Source: Daldinia sp. FL1419 (Eukaryota > Ascomycota > Sordariomycetes > Xylariales > Hypoxylaceae). Taken from it: 64,000 nt of DNA. The stretch covers positions 1-64,000 of the forward strand of contig MU623484.1 in assembly GCA_025201765.1 (NCBI GenBank), written 5' to 3'. The first letter of the stretch is position 1. Each line of letters opens with the position of its first letter. The position numbers and the translations under genes are program-made. Positions 46,691 through 58,869 of the stretch are shown one piece after another. Below the pieces are notes generated by a model. That model ran no database searches and had not been told where the DNA came from. It saw only the letters and a list, made by a program, of their open reading frames with translations.

Positions 46691-48319
46691 AAACTTATGT
46701 ATCTAAATCGTGACCACTTGGGAGCCCCTTTTATGAGAGGAGTCATCAGTAAACACTTGAGGTATAATTTGGGGAGTACTATGAATTGCCTAAATCCCCG
46801 ATAGTTCATACCTAGCTTTAGAGTTCACATTCAGTTGCTAATCGAAATAAGGCCACCTAAGAAGCTATCGCAAAAAACGACGCCGTAATTGCAAACTAAC
46901 AATTACGCCTTATATACTACGTAACAGAAACCTTACCTCAACATTTAATATAAACTTATTAATATAGAGTCTGCGGTTAGGATAGCTTTGATCTTACCTA
47001 ATGCCTAAATTGATAGGTAGTGTTGAGATATATCATCATATAGCTAAAAGCCGACATGGTTAAGATAACGAGATAAACGATATCATTTGGAGTATGTAAC
47101 TACATAGTTACATTGCATGCTTACTGACAGCAACGAGGATTCGGAGACATTTCGTACCTACCCCCTTAGGAATCTATGACCTATCTCTGTCTTGAGCGTA
47201 TTCGGCACTACCCACGCCGTGATGTCAACACCGAAACTCCCACTCAGGAAGAAACGTGGGTAAGTAATAAGCCCGTGACGGTGTACAGGTATATAGGTCC
47301 ACTTAATCGGTCTCCACAACCTTCAAATGCCCTCTGGGTTCCGAAAAAGTGAAGCTGCAGAAAAACTACCAAGGTGGGTCGTTCACCAACATTAACCCCG
47401 TAATAGGAAATTCTTTACTTATATAGGCATCGATGAGGTAAATGATCTTAAGGAATCTATAAACAATCTCAACTCCCGATCTTAAATAACCCCTACTATA
47501 ACAGGGACCTAGTTATATACAGGTGTATTAAATAGAAGCGTGCGTAGATCTGTGTGACGTCAGATAGCACGGTCCATGTGACCCCCATTGGATGCAGCGG
47601 GTGCCAACGGCATGCACAGGTTGCAAGCGGGCACACACGAAATAGGCAATAAGACATCCTAACCGTGCAATATTATTGGACAGTCACTCACCTAACCCAT
47701 GGACCTATTATATGTATGTACCAACACTATACATACGCGCTAGCGACACCCTGTCTGGTTGTTTTCTAGGCTTCATCTCTTAAAAGTCTATGTATGATGA
47801 AAATCATGGAATTCAAGATATTTCGAAGCTGTCTCGAAAATTCGAAAGGAGATGCTTGATACCTATTGATTTTTGTATGTGCTTTAGGAATAGATCATGA
47901 AGCAAAATAACTCATGTTATGATTAAAAGTCCCCTAACCGAGGTTAGAAAAGTCCCCTAGAATTGGCACGTCTGCCCCATCGCCAAATAGAGGAATTTGA
48001 TTTACCCTTATATAACCCACAACAAGGTCGAGATATGAAAAGTGTATTATCTGATTTATCTTGCTTTACGCGAATTACGGCTTTCCTTTAGCCCCCCTAT
48101 TTATAGGGAGGGGTAGATTAAGAGGCTACCCTGAAAGCTCATGTAACAATAGACATTTACGATCAAGTTAAGCATGCAAATGAACAAGCACAGAACAAAT
48201 TTATCGTGAGAAATTAAATGTATTCGTATCAATTCATGTCCTTAGAGACTCCGTTCTATGTCGAAATAAGGCTCCGCGTAAAAGTAAAAATCATTACTAC
48301 CAAAGGGGTATCCTCCTGC
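46691..48319. other. 1.6-kb AT-rich intergenic region
   Basis: No gene seen. A direct repeat of AAAAGTCCCCTA occurs at about 47925 and 47949. The 3' UTR of glutamine synthetase lies at the right end. Confidence 0.5.
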
Positions 48320-50269
48320 CTAGTTTGCTGCGCCGAAAATTGTCTCCATTATTATACCCGTAATTTGATACGGGTCAGCGTTTGATGCCGGGCGTCGGTC
48401 CTCAAAGTAACCGTAGCCCTTGGCAGCACATTCTCGGGGGATGCGGATCGAAGCACCTCGGTTGGCGATACCGTAGCTGAACTGGTCGATAGTGCCAGTT
48501 TCGTGTCGGCCGGTCAGACGCATCTCATTGCCTTCACCGTAGACGGCAATATGCTCCTTGTGTCGGCCCTCGAGCTTCTTGATTGCTTCTTCGATGTGCT
48601 ATACAAGAATTAGTAAATGATACGAATAAGCGGTGGGATGTTTTCAAAACATACCTTCATGCCACCTTCGACGCGCATTTCCTTGGTGGAGAAGTTGCTG
48701 TGGAGACCGGCACCGTTCCAGTCACCAGGGATAGGCTTGGGCTGGACAGAGATCTTGGCACCGAACTCCTCAGCAACACGGTGAAGGAGGAAACGAGCCA
48801 TCCAGAGCTGGTCACCCATCTCAATACCCTCACAGGGGCCGACCTGGAACTCCCACTGAGCGGGCATGACTTCAGCGTTGGTACCCGAGATCTTGATGCC
48901 AGCGTAGAGACAAGCCTTGTAGTGAGCGTCGACAATGTCACGGCACATGACCCTGCCAGCGCCAACACCACAGTAATACGGTCCCTGGGGGGCAGGATAA
49001 CCATTCTTGGGCCATCCGTAGGGTCTGTCCTCCATATCGAAGAGGGTGTACTCTTGCTCGAGACCAAACCACGGAACGTGTTCGGCGTGCGCTTCCATCA
49101 GCTTCGCGCACTCATGGCGGTGGTTGAACTTGTTGGGAGTGCCATCAGCGTTCCAGCATTCGGCGAGGACTAGGATGTTGGGAACACCTCGCATGGGGTC
49201 GGGGTAAACCGCAACAGGTCGTAGGTAGACATCGCTGTTGTCACCGGGAGCCTGGCCGGTGGAAGAGCCGTCGAAGTTCCATACGGGGAGATCCTCAGGT
49301 TTGAAGTTGCCGTCCTTAGGAATCTTGGTAATGGTCTAGATACGTAGAAGTATAGTTAGCGTATTGTTCACAAATACAAAGTACTAAAATGTGAATGAAC
49401 CACTAGCGCAGAACGCGAGGCGGTACGGTGGAATCAAAAAATGATAGTGTCGCCACTGGGCGCAGGATACGAATAATGACGCTGGTTGCCCACATGGCCA
49501 CTTGCGCCACGACTAAGCGGGTGCCGGAAAGGCGCGCTGTAGACAAAGAATTACAGCGCGCAGCATTGTGGGTCGAGGGTATCCTCGGCGACATGGAGGG
49601 TGGCAGACAAGTGCCAAGTGGGCGAGGTCGGAGCAAGCCGGTTCTATTCTCGATCGAGTTCGAACCGGTCAAGGCCTAAACAGGGATCTGCGAGCCTAGA
49701 AAACCACCCAAACCACCCAAATTGACAACAGCCCACGAATTGAATCTCACGGGGATTGAACAAAAAAATTTCAGGGTCCTCTCGTATGTATGTTCCGGCC
49801 AATTCCCGCGCAGCTAGTAATGCGCCGAGAAGGGGCCCTGACATGAGGGCATCAAGTAACAGGAACGCAAGCCATTCGACCGAGATAAGGGATGAGGATG
49901 TAGATTACGTACCTTGCTCTTGGATCGAACGTGGCCCTGAGCATCAATCCAGATGTACTCCGCCATAGCGTTTCCCTTCTGGTCGAGCTTCATGTACTTC
50001 ATGAGCTACCGAAATAAGTCAGCACCATTGCTTGTAAGGCGGACAGTCACATTCGCAGCCGTAGCCGCAGCCTCAACGCTGGTTGCCAATAGGGCGTCTT
50101 GTCCATATGTTAAGGGGGGTGATCGCGTGCTTACGTTCTCAGTGTACGAGACATAGTGGTTGTCGGCCTGGCAGAGGGATTCTGTTAGCAAATCTTCTCG
50201 TAAACTGAGGGGTAATTGGCTGAGGATGGCAGGTCGGTGGGGTTTCGATGCAAGTAGAAGACTCACCAT
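48320..50269 (-). CDS. Glutamine synthetase
   Basis: Forms glutamine from glutamate, ammonia and ATP, the central ammonium-assimilation step. Exons complement(50267-50269, 50135-50167, 49913-50005, 48655-49335, 48320-48598) give 362 residues. Exon 1 contributes only the ATG, followed at once by GTGAGT. The next exon encodes ADNHYVSYTEN. Seen: the beta-grasp N-domain (YMKLDQKGNAMAEYIWID), WNFDGSSTGQAPGDNSDVYL, the catalytic metal-site motif WFGLEQEYTLFD, NAEVMPAQWEFQVGPCEGI, PKPIPGDWNGAGLHSNFSTK (ATP-binding) and GSIRIPRECA-like ANRGASIRIPRE. Introns are 99, 129, 577 and 56 nt. The 577-nt third intron is long for this genome. The product is nearly invariant against fungal homologues I know, so the gene is functional. 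Neurospora gln-1/Aspergillus glnA type. Confidence 0.96.
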
Positions 50270-53200
50270 CTTCGCGGTATTGGAGAATTAAATCAACCTA
50301 AGGATACGGGTTTAGGATTTTTCTCTAATGATACAAATTCGCAAATCGTGTGTTCTTGATAACAAACGTAGAACGAAAGGAGGATTCCTGTCGACCAAGG
50401 AGAGGAATGGGAGGATTGAGAGAGTCGATAGGAGAGAGTCAAAGAAGGAATTAACTGCGGGGGACGCTGAGGCTTTTATGTGGGAATTTCCGTCAACCGG
50501 AGAGAACCTCTAACTTGTATTCAAGGAAAGTACAACTCAAGGTTAAAAAGAATCGAATGTACCTAGATAAGAAAGACCTTGTTCTAGCTTGTGGCGCTGG
50601 AAGTTCGGTATAGGTACCTAAACTAAGGGAACAAATATGTATGCCGTGGACCTAGGTCCAACGTTGGTACCTACATGTATGGTGGATGTATACAAGTATA
50701 CGGGTATACAGGTACTGATAGGTAGCGGATTTCCATGCTGCTACGCTATTAGCTATTACGCTGCAGGGGCCTGCAACTTCCATGTCTTCTAGAGCTTTTG
50801 GGGCTTAGGGTCCCACAGTCTCACTGCTCCTGCAACATGCGCAACCTGCACCGTCGCTGCACCTCAATAAGTTGATATGTTGCTTCCTATTAGCCCTCTT
50901 TGCTTTTGACCCTTTAGGTTCCTTTAGGTACCTCCCCTACCTTTCTAGCAGTGGGGTTGATGGGGGTACATGATATGCATCTCAGGCGTCGTTCAACTTA
51001 CACGCCGCCACTTATTAGTATCGTGTAGGTCAGCTCGGATAACTTAACTTAAACTAACCTAGGTAATTCGTGGTAACCCGTAGTCAGTGATCAATTTATT
51101 ATTATAATTATTATTTTCGCCGTTACTGGATTGGATGATACTATCTACTCGCTAATGTACCCGAGTAAACATATCCTCTTTTCGTGACCTTCTAGAACTC
51201 GTACCAAGGCCCCGATTCCCTTAACCGCTGCAATTATCCGGTTCGACTAACACCGCCTGTGCCTGGAACATCGGACCCGACGTCGTGGAACCCGCCTCGA
51301 GTTATTCAACACGTTGCCGTGCTGAACCCCCTTGCGCCGCGGAAGAACTTCCTGAACCGGTCCCGAGCTCTACTTTCGAGTCCCTAACTTATATGGTAAC
51401 TTAATAGAAAGCCAACTCAACTTCTTTTTGCTTCTCGTGGCTATTACTTACCGTGCCTATGGGTCTCGATTATCGATTTATTAAAATTTCGAGTATGACA
51501 TCGATCATGTTGATCTTAGTGCCGGAACGGCTAACGGACTACGCTGTATATGCAGTAGGCTTTCTGCATTACATATCAAAAGAGAAGCATCGTGGCCGAT
51601 CGCAACAAAACTTGTTCGGAGTTTTGAGACATGCGGTGGCAGGGTGGGAAACAGTTGATTCAAATTGGTCCCCTAACAGTAGTGACTTAAGTTGCTCATA
51701 GGTCCCATTCATGCTTTCTTAACCGCCTTACTGTTAGTTGACCCTTTACGTTACATCTAATCCCTCGTATGCAGCGTGGGCGGGAGTAATTTAGTCGCTT
51801 ATAGATTTACAAGCTAAGGTACCCAAGGAAATAATTTTCTTAGCACACTTGGGAAGTGATTATAGTCATTGTAACTACTAGAACAGAAGGCTTGTTTGTA
51901 ATTGAGACGAGAGACGAGAGACGAGGGGGCTGACTCGATAATGGAGAATAGTGTTTTACTTCTCTGAACCCGAATTGCCGCCGCCGCTAAGTTTCAATCT
52001 AAAGCTATCTGATACCGTGGATAGTGTTTTGGGGGGGGGGGGGATGGACAAAATAATAACGTGTGGGGAATATGAGAAATGTGGAAATATACTTAAAATA
52101 TTAGGTACTCAATTATGTACAGAGCCAAGGCTAATGCCCGCGGTTCGAACCCTGGGGTTTCGAGTCGTTAATTACAGTAATTTATTCCCTTTGAATTTTT
52201 ATTCATTCAGTCTATCTTAAGTTGCATTCAACTTACAAAATCAGATATCTGTTTGCTTGTAGGTTTTGCTTATTGACTCTTACCTGGAACATGAAGGCAA
52301 CGTCGAGGCGGTATACTCAACTATCCACTTCCTAGGTACCTTATCCATGTATGTACTACACATAGTTAACCTACCAACCTCGATGCAGTTGGCTATAAAA
52401 AGAGGCGAGAGGCGCAAAGTATATTGCCTTGATGCGTTGTATTGTTAACTTGCTTTTAGAGCAAATTGATTTATTAGTTTCTTTTTGTTTCTGTCGGTCT
52501 AGTTAGGTAGGAGGTAGTTTTCCTACGAATCCTATGTAGTTAATAAATTAATACATGTTGTTCTCGTCGGTTGTTCAGTTCTTACTTTGTAAGAGGTAGG
52601 CATCCGTACTTTTAGTACATGTAACTAGGTACTTGTATTAAATGGTACCTAGGTAGGTAGTAGGTAGTACCTAGATACCTAGGTAAGGTAACTGCTATGT
52701 AGAAGTAGTGAAATACATACCTAAGTACATACTAACCTCTGATTTCGACCAATATCTCGTCTTTTAACAACTGTAAAAATTTGTACAAGGTAATTCGCTT
52801 AATATGGCCAGAATCCTTTTACTTGGTTTCGGGACATGCCTAACCCTAGACCGTAACCCCCATTATTTCCATTATTCCAATTCATATTTTGACAAATGGA
52901 TTTCTGAACACCCACAGGGTTCGTACATATTTGTATGTAATCAAGTTACATCGAAAAGGATAGCAAAGATATGATACGATTCATACGTACTGATGTACTC
53001 AATGGAGCCTTTAATTGCCCAACCACGAAACTCTTCTTTCAGCTTACGATGCATTGAAGTATTCCATGTACCTAGGTTCATTGTGAGGTATACGTGCGAA
53101 TTAGCTGACCCCAAACTTTTGTATCAAGGTAGATTGCGGGGTTGGTGCGACGCCAGAGCATCTAGCGTTGTCACCGGCGTTCCACGTTATCGTCATAATT

Positions 53201-53375
53201 TGATTGGCTCCTTGACCTTTCCATTGCTAAATTCCATCTAGTACGAAGTACGTAAGTATTCAGGGTGACCAACGCCTACAATTGGATCCCTCCATCTTTA
53301 TTTTTGGATAAGGAATTGTCAATTTTTATTAATCCCTCACCGTTAGTTCTTGGTTCTCTCATTCGAGATCGCCTA
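50270..53375. other. 3.1-kb gene-free region
   Basis: No gene recognised. The right side of glutamine synthetase begins with its promoter. TAGGTACC/CCTAGGTA clusters lie at 50610-50720, 51055-51065 and 52620-52730. A run of 13 G lies at 52031-52043. Open frames here (for example 51453-51701 and 51951-52220) are unsupported. Confidence 0.55.
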
Positions 53376-53810
53376 ACGTGCCGCACAAGTCAACCGATCA
53401 AACAAGTCAACCGATCAGCCGAAATATAACCGAAAATCAAAGAAATTTGAAAATTGTAACTTTATAAATTCTTAATCTTATTTTTTCAAATTTTAATATG
53501 TTTTATATTATATAAGTCTGATATCATAAAAAAATTGAAAAAATTCTCCCAGGGGTATAGAAGAAGTTGGTTGAAATATCGATTGTTTTAGACCCACTTT
53601 TCCTTTTTTTATTTTTAATAAATTGAAAAAAATCGTACAAAATTTAGAAAAAGAACTATAATTATTACTTTTAAAAGAGGTATTTAAATTTTCAAACCAA
53701 TTTTTGATACGATTTTTTCTGAATAGAACGCACGTTTACGCACAGACGTATTTTGTATGTATTTTCGCTGATCGGTTGACTTGTTTGATCGGTTGACTTG
53801 TGGGGTACGT
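53376..53810. mobile_element. MITE, 435 bp, inverted repeats with internal tandem motif
   Basis: The left end ACGTGCCGCACAAGTCAACC continues through GATCAAACAAGTCAACCGATCAGC. The right end on the opposite strand reads ACGTACCCCACAAGTCAACC with the same continuation, a ~45-bp inverted repeat with few mismatches. Each repeat contains CAAGTCAACCGATCA twice in tandem. TA flanks both ends (53374-53375 and 53811-53812). The interior is extremely AT-rich, with no transposase. Confidence 0.85.
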
Positions 53811-54731
53811 TAACTAAACATTCATACATGTTTTGAATCATCATTTTTCTTTTCTCTGTTCTTTCACCGTCGTATTGTGGTTTTTCGCCGAGCCTTTTTT
53901 TTGGCCCCTTTTTTCCCAGCCAAATCTCTTACGAATTGTTTTTTTTTCCTCCCTTGCACAAAGTAATCAATTATAATGAAGTGTCTCCCATCACCTCCCT
54001 TCTCCAATATCCGTAAAGGAGCTGACGTGTCTAAACAATGAGACGGGAGGCCATCAATCTACTTTACTAACTTTACCTACGAGCTGGGCACGGCTATTTC
54101 CTAATGATTAATAGCATTAACAATGAGTTGGACGACTGACCTGACCCCAAATATAATCGGCAGGTGTTCCAAAATTCGGAATCGCCAGAATCTTATCTTT
54201 GGTGATGGGATGCGTCTAGACAAAACAGGACTCTATCATTTAAAAATGGGAAAGTTACAGGCCCAGGCAGTTGCATAGGTATCAGTACAGGTGTTTGTGC
54301 AGGTACCTACCTACCTACCTAGGTAGGTAGGTAGGTACAATACATATTATTTACTTGAGAGGTATACGCGACATGAAAAGGAAGGCGTCTGCAGGTAGGT
54401 CAAGCCGTGGACATGGAAAGAACAGTCAATTCTGGAATTAGCAGGTGCCACCTAGCTGAAGAAGATAAGGACGACATAGATAGCAGCAAACGGCGGCTGC
54501 CTAGGCAGGTATGCAGGTTTCCTTCATTCACGGCAAGCAACTTGCGGAAAGTTCTATCGTTGAAAATACATGTACACTTTCAATCAGCTCAATCTACAAC
54601 ACTGTGCCGAGGTAATATAATGTGTTATGATTACCCCTATGCTCGCGTATATTCCAGGTTTCATATATTTTTTTTAGATATACTTTAATGACTACAGATT
54701 TATTTACTTCTCTTGCTCGGCTGAGTGTTCA
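53811..54731. other. Intergenic region upstream of the AT-hook protein
   Basis: This 0.9-kb stretch has pyrimidine runs at 53840-53960 and the perfect palindrome at 54303-54338. No supported gene. The open frame 54407-54688 has no family features. Confidence 0.5.
54303..54338. repeat. Perfect 36-bp TACC/GGTA palindrome
   Basis: Four TACC-type units run into four GGTA-type units around the centre ACCT|AGGT, giving a perfect 36-bp inverted repeat. Read as DNA this is a potential cruciform. It is the most regular example of the TACCTAGGTA words scattered through the window. Confidence 0.9.
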
Positions 54732-56495
54732 ATGATGAATTGGACTGAAGGCAATCTCTCCCGCCATTCAAGGGGCAGACAACGCAACGAATTACTTGCG
54801 CGACAAAAGCAACATTTCGCCAAAGCCCGCAACAGTTTACCAAAAAATAGTGTAAGACAGAGCCCCATATCTATCTCGTTCCTCGGAAATCCGTATTCAC
54901 GAGATTCGGGGTTTCGAGACGATTCGGAGAGAACAAAATATAACCCTCCTTCGAGTCCCCTTCTAACAGAGAAACGCAAGTGGACTCGTAACCCCTTAGA
55001 TGATGTAGAGAATCTATCATCCCCACGCGCAAAGAGGAAAAGGCTGCTAGACAAGGCGGATTGGGTCGGATTAAACTTACAGCAACCTATCGACATCACC
55101 TTCCCCAGCCAACTCCAGACGTCCACAGGCTCGAGATGGGGCAAAGTAGAACATCCCCGGCTTCGTATGATCCGGAAACACCATGAAGATTTGGTTACAC
55201 CCCAACTAAAAACGGGCTATAATTCCCACAGCCCACCTTTTAAAATTCAAATTGGGGGCCCGGAGGTCCTTCCTAGTGTCAGTACATTATGTCAATCAAA
55301 AATAAAAAGATACAGCCTCGTGCCACATCCCATAGCCAATTCATCACGGAGAAAGTCGAATCTAGCCTCAAGCCCAGAGCTTAGCCAATCCCAACACCCC
55401 AAGGAAGTGCCCCAGGATGGCCGGCTCTCGCAGACTCAAAAAAACGAACAGTATATAATAGGGAGTGAACAAGGCGATACGCGCCCTCGCGTAGTAAAGA
55501 AATACTCATTACCTGAGGAGCCAACGCGTGTCGTATATTCATCTTCGATACTTCATGAACCGGCTCCTCTCCGAGCCAACAATTTCACGATACTTCGATG
55601 GACTCCCTCAGACTCCGATGATCAGGGAAGTATGAAGGTAGAAGTTGACCGCCCGGCAAGGCCAATATCATTATCTCAAGAGGCAGACCAGGAGTTTTGG
55701 AGAAATGTAGCATCTACTTCCTCAATCGTTGAACCGGTCAGCAACTTAAGCAATTCACCCATTACATTATCAGCTATCGATTCGAGAACCGACGATATAT
55801 CCTCCCATTTGCAGAGACGGCCACGTAGTCAAGGAAGCTCTAGCGAGACAATTTTGCGCCTACAATTTCGATATCCGGAGCCAAGTACGGAAGACCAAGA
55901 ACCCCAAACTGTAGCCTCCCAAGGTCGCCAGTCGTTCGAGGCAAACACAAACCATGATCAAATCGAACCCCAACCGGACGATAATGCTGTTTGGATGAAG
56001 TTCGTTTTTAGTGGTGATAGTGACGAGTTGGAAGCAAGAGCGTTTGCAGAGGCTGCACGTCAAGCCGCAGCAGAATTACAGCCTTCCGATACGTCTACGA
56101 GCTCTGATGGCGCAGTTGAAACTCTTGCTACTTACGGAGCAGATTCTTTAGCTAGCGACGGGGATCGAGATGGGAGCATTTCTCCTAGAAACTCGGATGA
56201 AAGTCACATGGCAACACACGGCACCGTTGCCTCAGAATCCACGCCTAGCAATATAGCCACAGTCGGCTCAACCAGCCTAACGGTATCGGAACCTCGATTT
56301 CGATTCGCACAGCCGAGGGCATTCATTGGGAAATTTGCTGAGTCGACCATTAATGTTGCAAATGGATCACATACTTTATCTCATAATAGGAAAAGGAGAG
56401 GTAGGCCAAGGAAAAGGGCTGCAGATGGAAGAGCGGATATTCGCAAGCTACCAGACATTAATGGGGATCCAATTGAAGAATTTGAGGATGACTAA
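54732..56495 (+). CDS. AT-hook-containing fungal protein of unknown function
   Basis: Single exon, 587 residues. The start MMNWTEGNLSRHSRG with QKQHFAKARNSL shortly after matches a recurring N-terminal pattern of uncharacterised ascomycete proteins (W-T-x-G...HS...QKQHFAKAR). The body is Ser/Pro/Gln-rich and probably disordered. Near the C-terminus RKRRGRPRKR (about 554-563) is an AT-hook with the GRP core and flanking basic residues, a minor-groove DNA-binding motif, followed by an acidic end (PIEEFEDD). I infer a nuclear chromatin-associated protein. The process is unknown. The long Ser/Gln-rich frame stays open without any intron and has normal codon use. Confidence 0.85.
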   Translation: MMNWTEGNLSRHSRGRQRNELLARQKQHFAKARNSLPKNSVRQSPISISFLGNPYSRDSGFRDDSERTKYNPPSSPLLTEKRKWTRNPLDDVENLSSPRAKRKRLLDKADWVGLNLQQPIDITFPSQLQTSTGSRWGKVEHPRLRMIRKHHEDLVTPQLKTGYNSHSPPFKIQIGGPEVLPSVSTLCQSKIKRYSLVPHPIANSSRRKSNLASSPELSQSQHPKEVPQDGRLSQTQKNEQYIIGSEQGDTRPRVVKKYSLPEEPTRVVYSSSILHEPAPLRANNFTILRWTPSDSDDQGSMKVEVDRPARPISLSQEADQEFWRNVASTSSIVEPVSNLSNSPITLSAIDSRTDDISSHLQRRPRSQGSSSETILRLQFRYPEPSTEDQEPQTVASQGRQSFEANTNHDQIEPQPDDNAVWMKFVFSGDSDELEARAFAEAARQAAAELQPSDTSTSSDGAVETLATYGADSLASDGDRDGSISPRNSDESHMATHGTVASESTPSNIATVGSTSLTVSEPRFRFAQPRAFIGKFAESTINVANGSHTLSHNRKRRGRPRKRAADGRADIRKLPDINGDPIEEFEDD

Positions 56496-56923
56496 ACTAT
56501 ATCAATCTACTGATTTATCGGCTATAAATAAATACCTACATGTAGCTACCACGTCGTCGACGATACCAGGCACCAATTGAGTTCAATAGAATTTGTGCCA
56601 GTTACTTAGGTAGGTAGGTAGGTAGGTAGGTACCTAAGGTTAGGCAAGTTATATGTCATAGATCACACCCTAAGAAATTCGGCCAAACTATCTCCTAGGA
56701 GAAGTTCATAACGGAAAATTTCGGCCGCCCGCTTGGGCTGCGGCTTATTAGAACGACAATAGGGCGCAAGTATTTTTTTTTTTTAAAAAAAAGAAAAAGA
56801 AAAAAAAGTCAAGTCCCATAACCATGTAGAATCTGCATCATTTTCCTCTCTCGCGTACCTACTTTCATTTTTTAAAGCCTCGCGTAAAGTGGTCACTAAT
56901 AACTTTAGATGGCCTAGACAATC
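56496..56923. other. Spacer with GGTA microsatellite and A/T-tract
   Basis: (TAGG)n repeats lie at 56606-56632. A T-run followed directly by an A/AG-run lies at 56772-56808. No gene is seen in the 428 bp between the AT-hook stop and the MOSC start. Confidence 0.55.
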
Positions 56924-58869
56924 ATGACGCCCGCATCCAATGTCGATTTGTTTGCACCCTTTGAACGGGACGTTATACTCGAAGTCCGAACTAGTAGAAT
57001 GGAATTAATGCCAGGACTTAAAATCGAGACGGGAATAAACAAAAAGATGCGTACCGGGCGCATCTCAGTTTCGTTCGGGGGACTTGACGCGGACGAGCAT
57101 GATCTTGTATTCCACGGAGGCCGGGATAAAGCAATTCACGGGTGTAAGTCCACGCACCTCTGAATCGCACTCCGTCAGGAGTCATATATACTATCTTAAA
57201 ACGGTCCTAATATGTATACCTTTTTAGACTGCTGTTCCCACTATCCCACATGGCAAGAAGAGTTCCCCGAAGCTGCTGCACGATTCAAGCCAGGCGGATT
57301 TGGGGAAAATTTTGTGACGGAGCGTAGTAAGTATTTTTCTACAGCTTAACGGATCCCCCCTATTCAAGAATTAATTCCGAGGAAATCTACTTGAGTACGA
57401 GATATACTCCTAATATCTTAACAAGTTCAACTTCCCCTATTATTCAACTCCTGACTGAAAGGTTCAATGTCATCTTCGAATCTTACATCTAATAAATAGT
57501 GAACGAACGGAATGTATGCATAGGCGACGTAGTATCGGTAGGCGACGACGGAGTTCTACTTCAGGTCAGCCTACCACGACAGCCATGCTTCAAGCTGAAC
57601 CACCGGTTCCAACTAAAGAACTTCGCGCCTAATACATATAAGACTAGCCGCACGGGTTGGTATTACAGGGTGTTACAAGAGGGTACGGTGCAAGCAGGTG
57701 ATGAGATACGGCTTGTGGAACGAAAGTGGCCCGGGTGGACTATTGAGCGCGTGCAGGAGTACCTTCACCGAACACAAGATGACGCTTCTATGAACGAAGC
57801 GCTTGCCGCCATTTCCGATATGGGCGACGAGAGCAGAAAAGCGTTTGAGAGGCGCGTCGAGAAGTTTAAGGCTAAGCAGAAGCACGCTGCAGCCACATTG
57901 AATGGGAACGGAGAGGAAGCAAAAGAGAAATGGCGCGACTTCAAGATCGTTGAGAAGAAGGTTGAAACACCACGTATCTCGTCGTTTGTCCTGGAAGCGG
58001 TACACCTGAACCCCGAAGCAGGGGAATTGCAACTCGGCGCGCATGCGCGTCTCAAACTTCCCAACGGTCTTCAACGGTCCTACTCCATCGTCTCCGGCAC
58101 GCCCGACCGCTTCGAACTAGGCATCGCCCTCGAGGAGCCTAGCCGCGGCGGGTCCGCATACCTGCATCATACGGCGCAGGTAGGCGACGTCGTGGAGATC
58201 GGGCGTGTGACCACAGACATCAAGCCCGCGGCGGCCGCCAGCAACCACGTCTTCATCGCGGGCGGTATCGGCATCACGGCGTTCCTCAGCATGCTCGAGA
58301 TGTACGGCCGGATCCACTGGGAATCAGCGCTGCACTACGGCGTGCGTGACGCGGCCTCGGATGTGCCGTTCCGGAAGCGGATCGAGGCGCTCGGGGATAC
58401 GGTCAAGATGTACGATGGCGCCAAGGGCCAGCGGATGGATATCGCGGCGATTTTCGAGGGGTTGTCGTGGAATTCGCATGTGTATGTCTGCGGACCGCGA
58501 CGTATGATGGATGAGGCAGTGAGGGAGGCTAAGGCGCGGGGCCTGGGCGAGGACGAAGTGCATTTCGAGGCGTTTGGTGCAGATACGAGTGGTGACCCGT
58601 TTGAGGTAGAGGTTACGTCTTCTCGGGAGAAGAGTAGTAAGACTCTAAAGGTGGGTGCGGAGGAGACGTTGCTAGAGGTGCTGAAGAGGCATTTCGGAGA
58701 CGAGCATGTGCCGTCTAGTTGCGAGGTAGGGAATTGTGGGACGTGTAAGGTTGCGCTGAGGAGTGGAAGGGTCGATCATAGGGGCACGTCGCTTATGGAG
58801 GAGGAGAGGAAGGATGCGATGTTGAGTTGTGTTAGTAGGGGAGTTGGAAAGATTGCTATCGAGATTTGA
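56924..58869 (+). CDS. MOSC - ferredoxin reductase - [2Fe-2S] fusion protein
   Basis: Three-part redox protein of 562 residues from exons 56924-57143, 57228-57326 and 57500-58869. The N-terminal MOSC domain (about 1-165: HDLVFHGGRDKAIHGY, GGFGENFVT, CIGDVV and PRQPCFKL) is of the molybdenum-cofactor-carrier, bacterial YiiM-like type. Then comes a flavin/NAD reductase module (LQRSYSIVSG flavin loop, HVFIAGGIGITAFLSML and VYVCGPRRMMDEA nucleotide motifs) and a C-terminal plant-type ferredoxin with CEVGNCGTC and a later Cys in AMLSC as iron-sulfur ligands. Reductase followed by C-terminal ferredoxin resembles phthalate dioxygenase reductase/VanB. The fusion suggests electron delivery to a molybdenum or oxygenase partner, inferred. 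Exon 3 is more GC-rich between 58000 and 58500 than its neighbours. Confidence 0.92.

Noticed and set aside
48583..49173. 196-codon antisense open frame opposite glutamine synthetase exon 4
   Set aside because: Shadow of a strongly codon-biased exon; it has no independent motif.
49644..49844. Open frames inside the long glutamine synthetase intron
   Set aside because: They have no recognised motif and are interrupted relative to the gene frame; the family sequence is complete without them.
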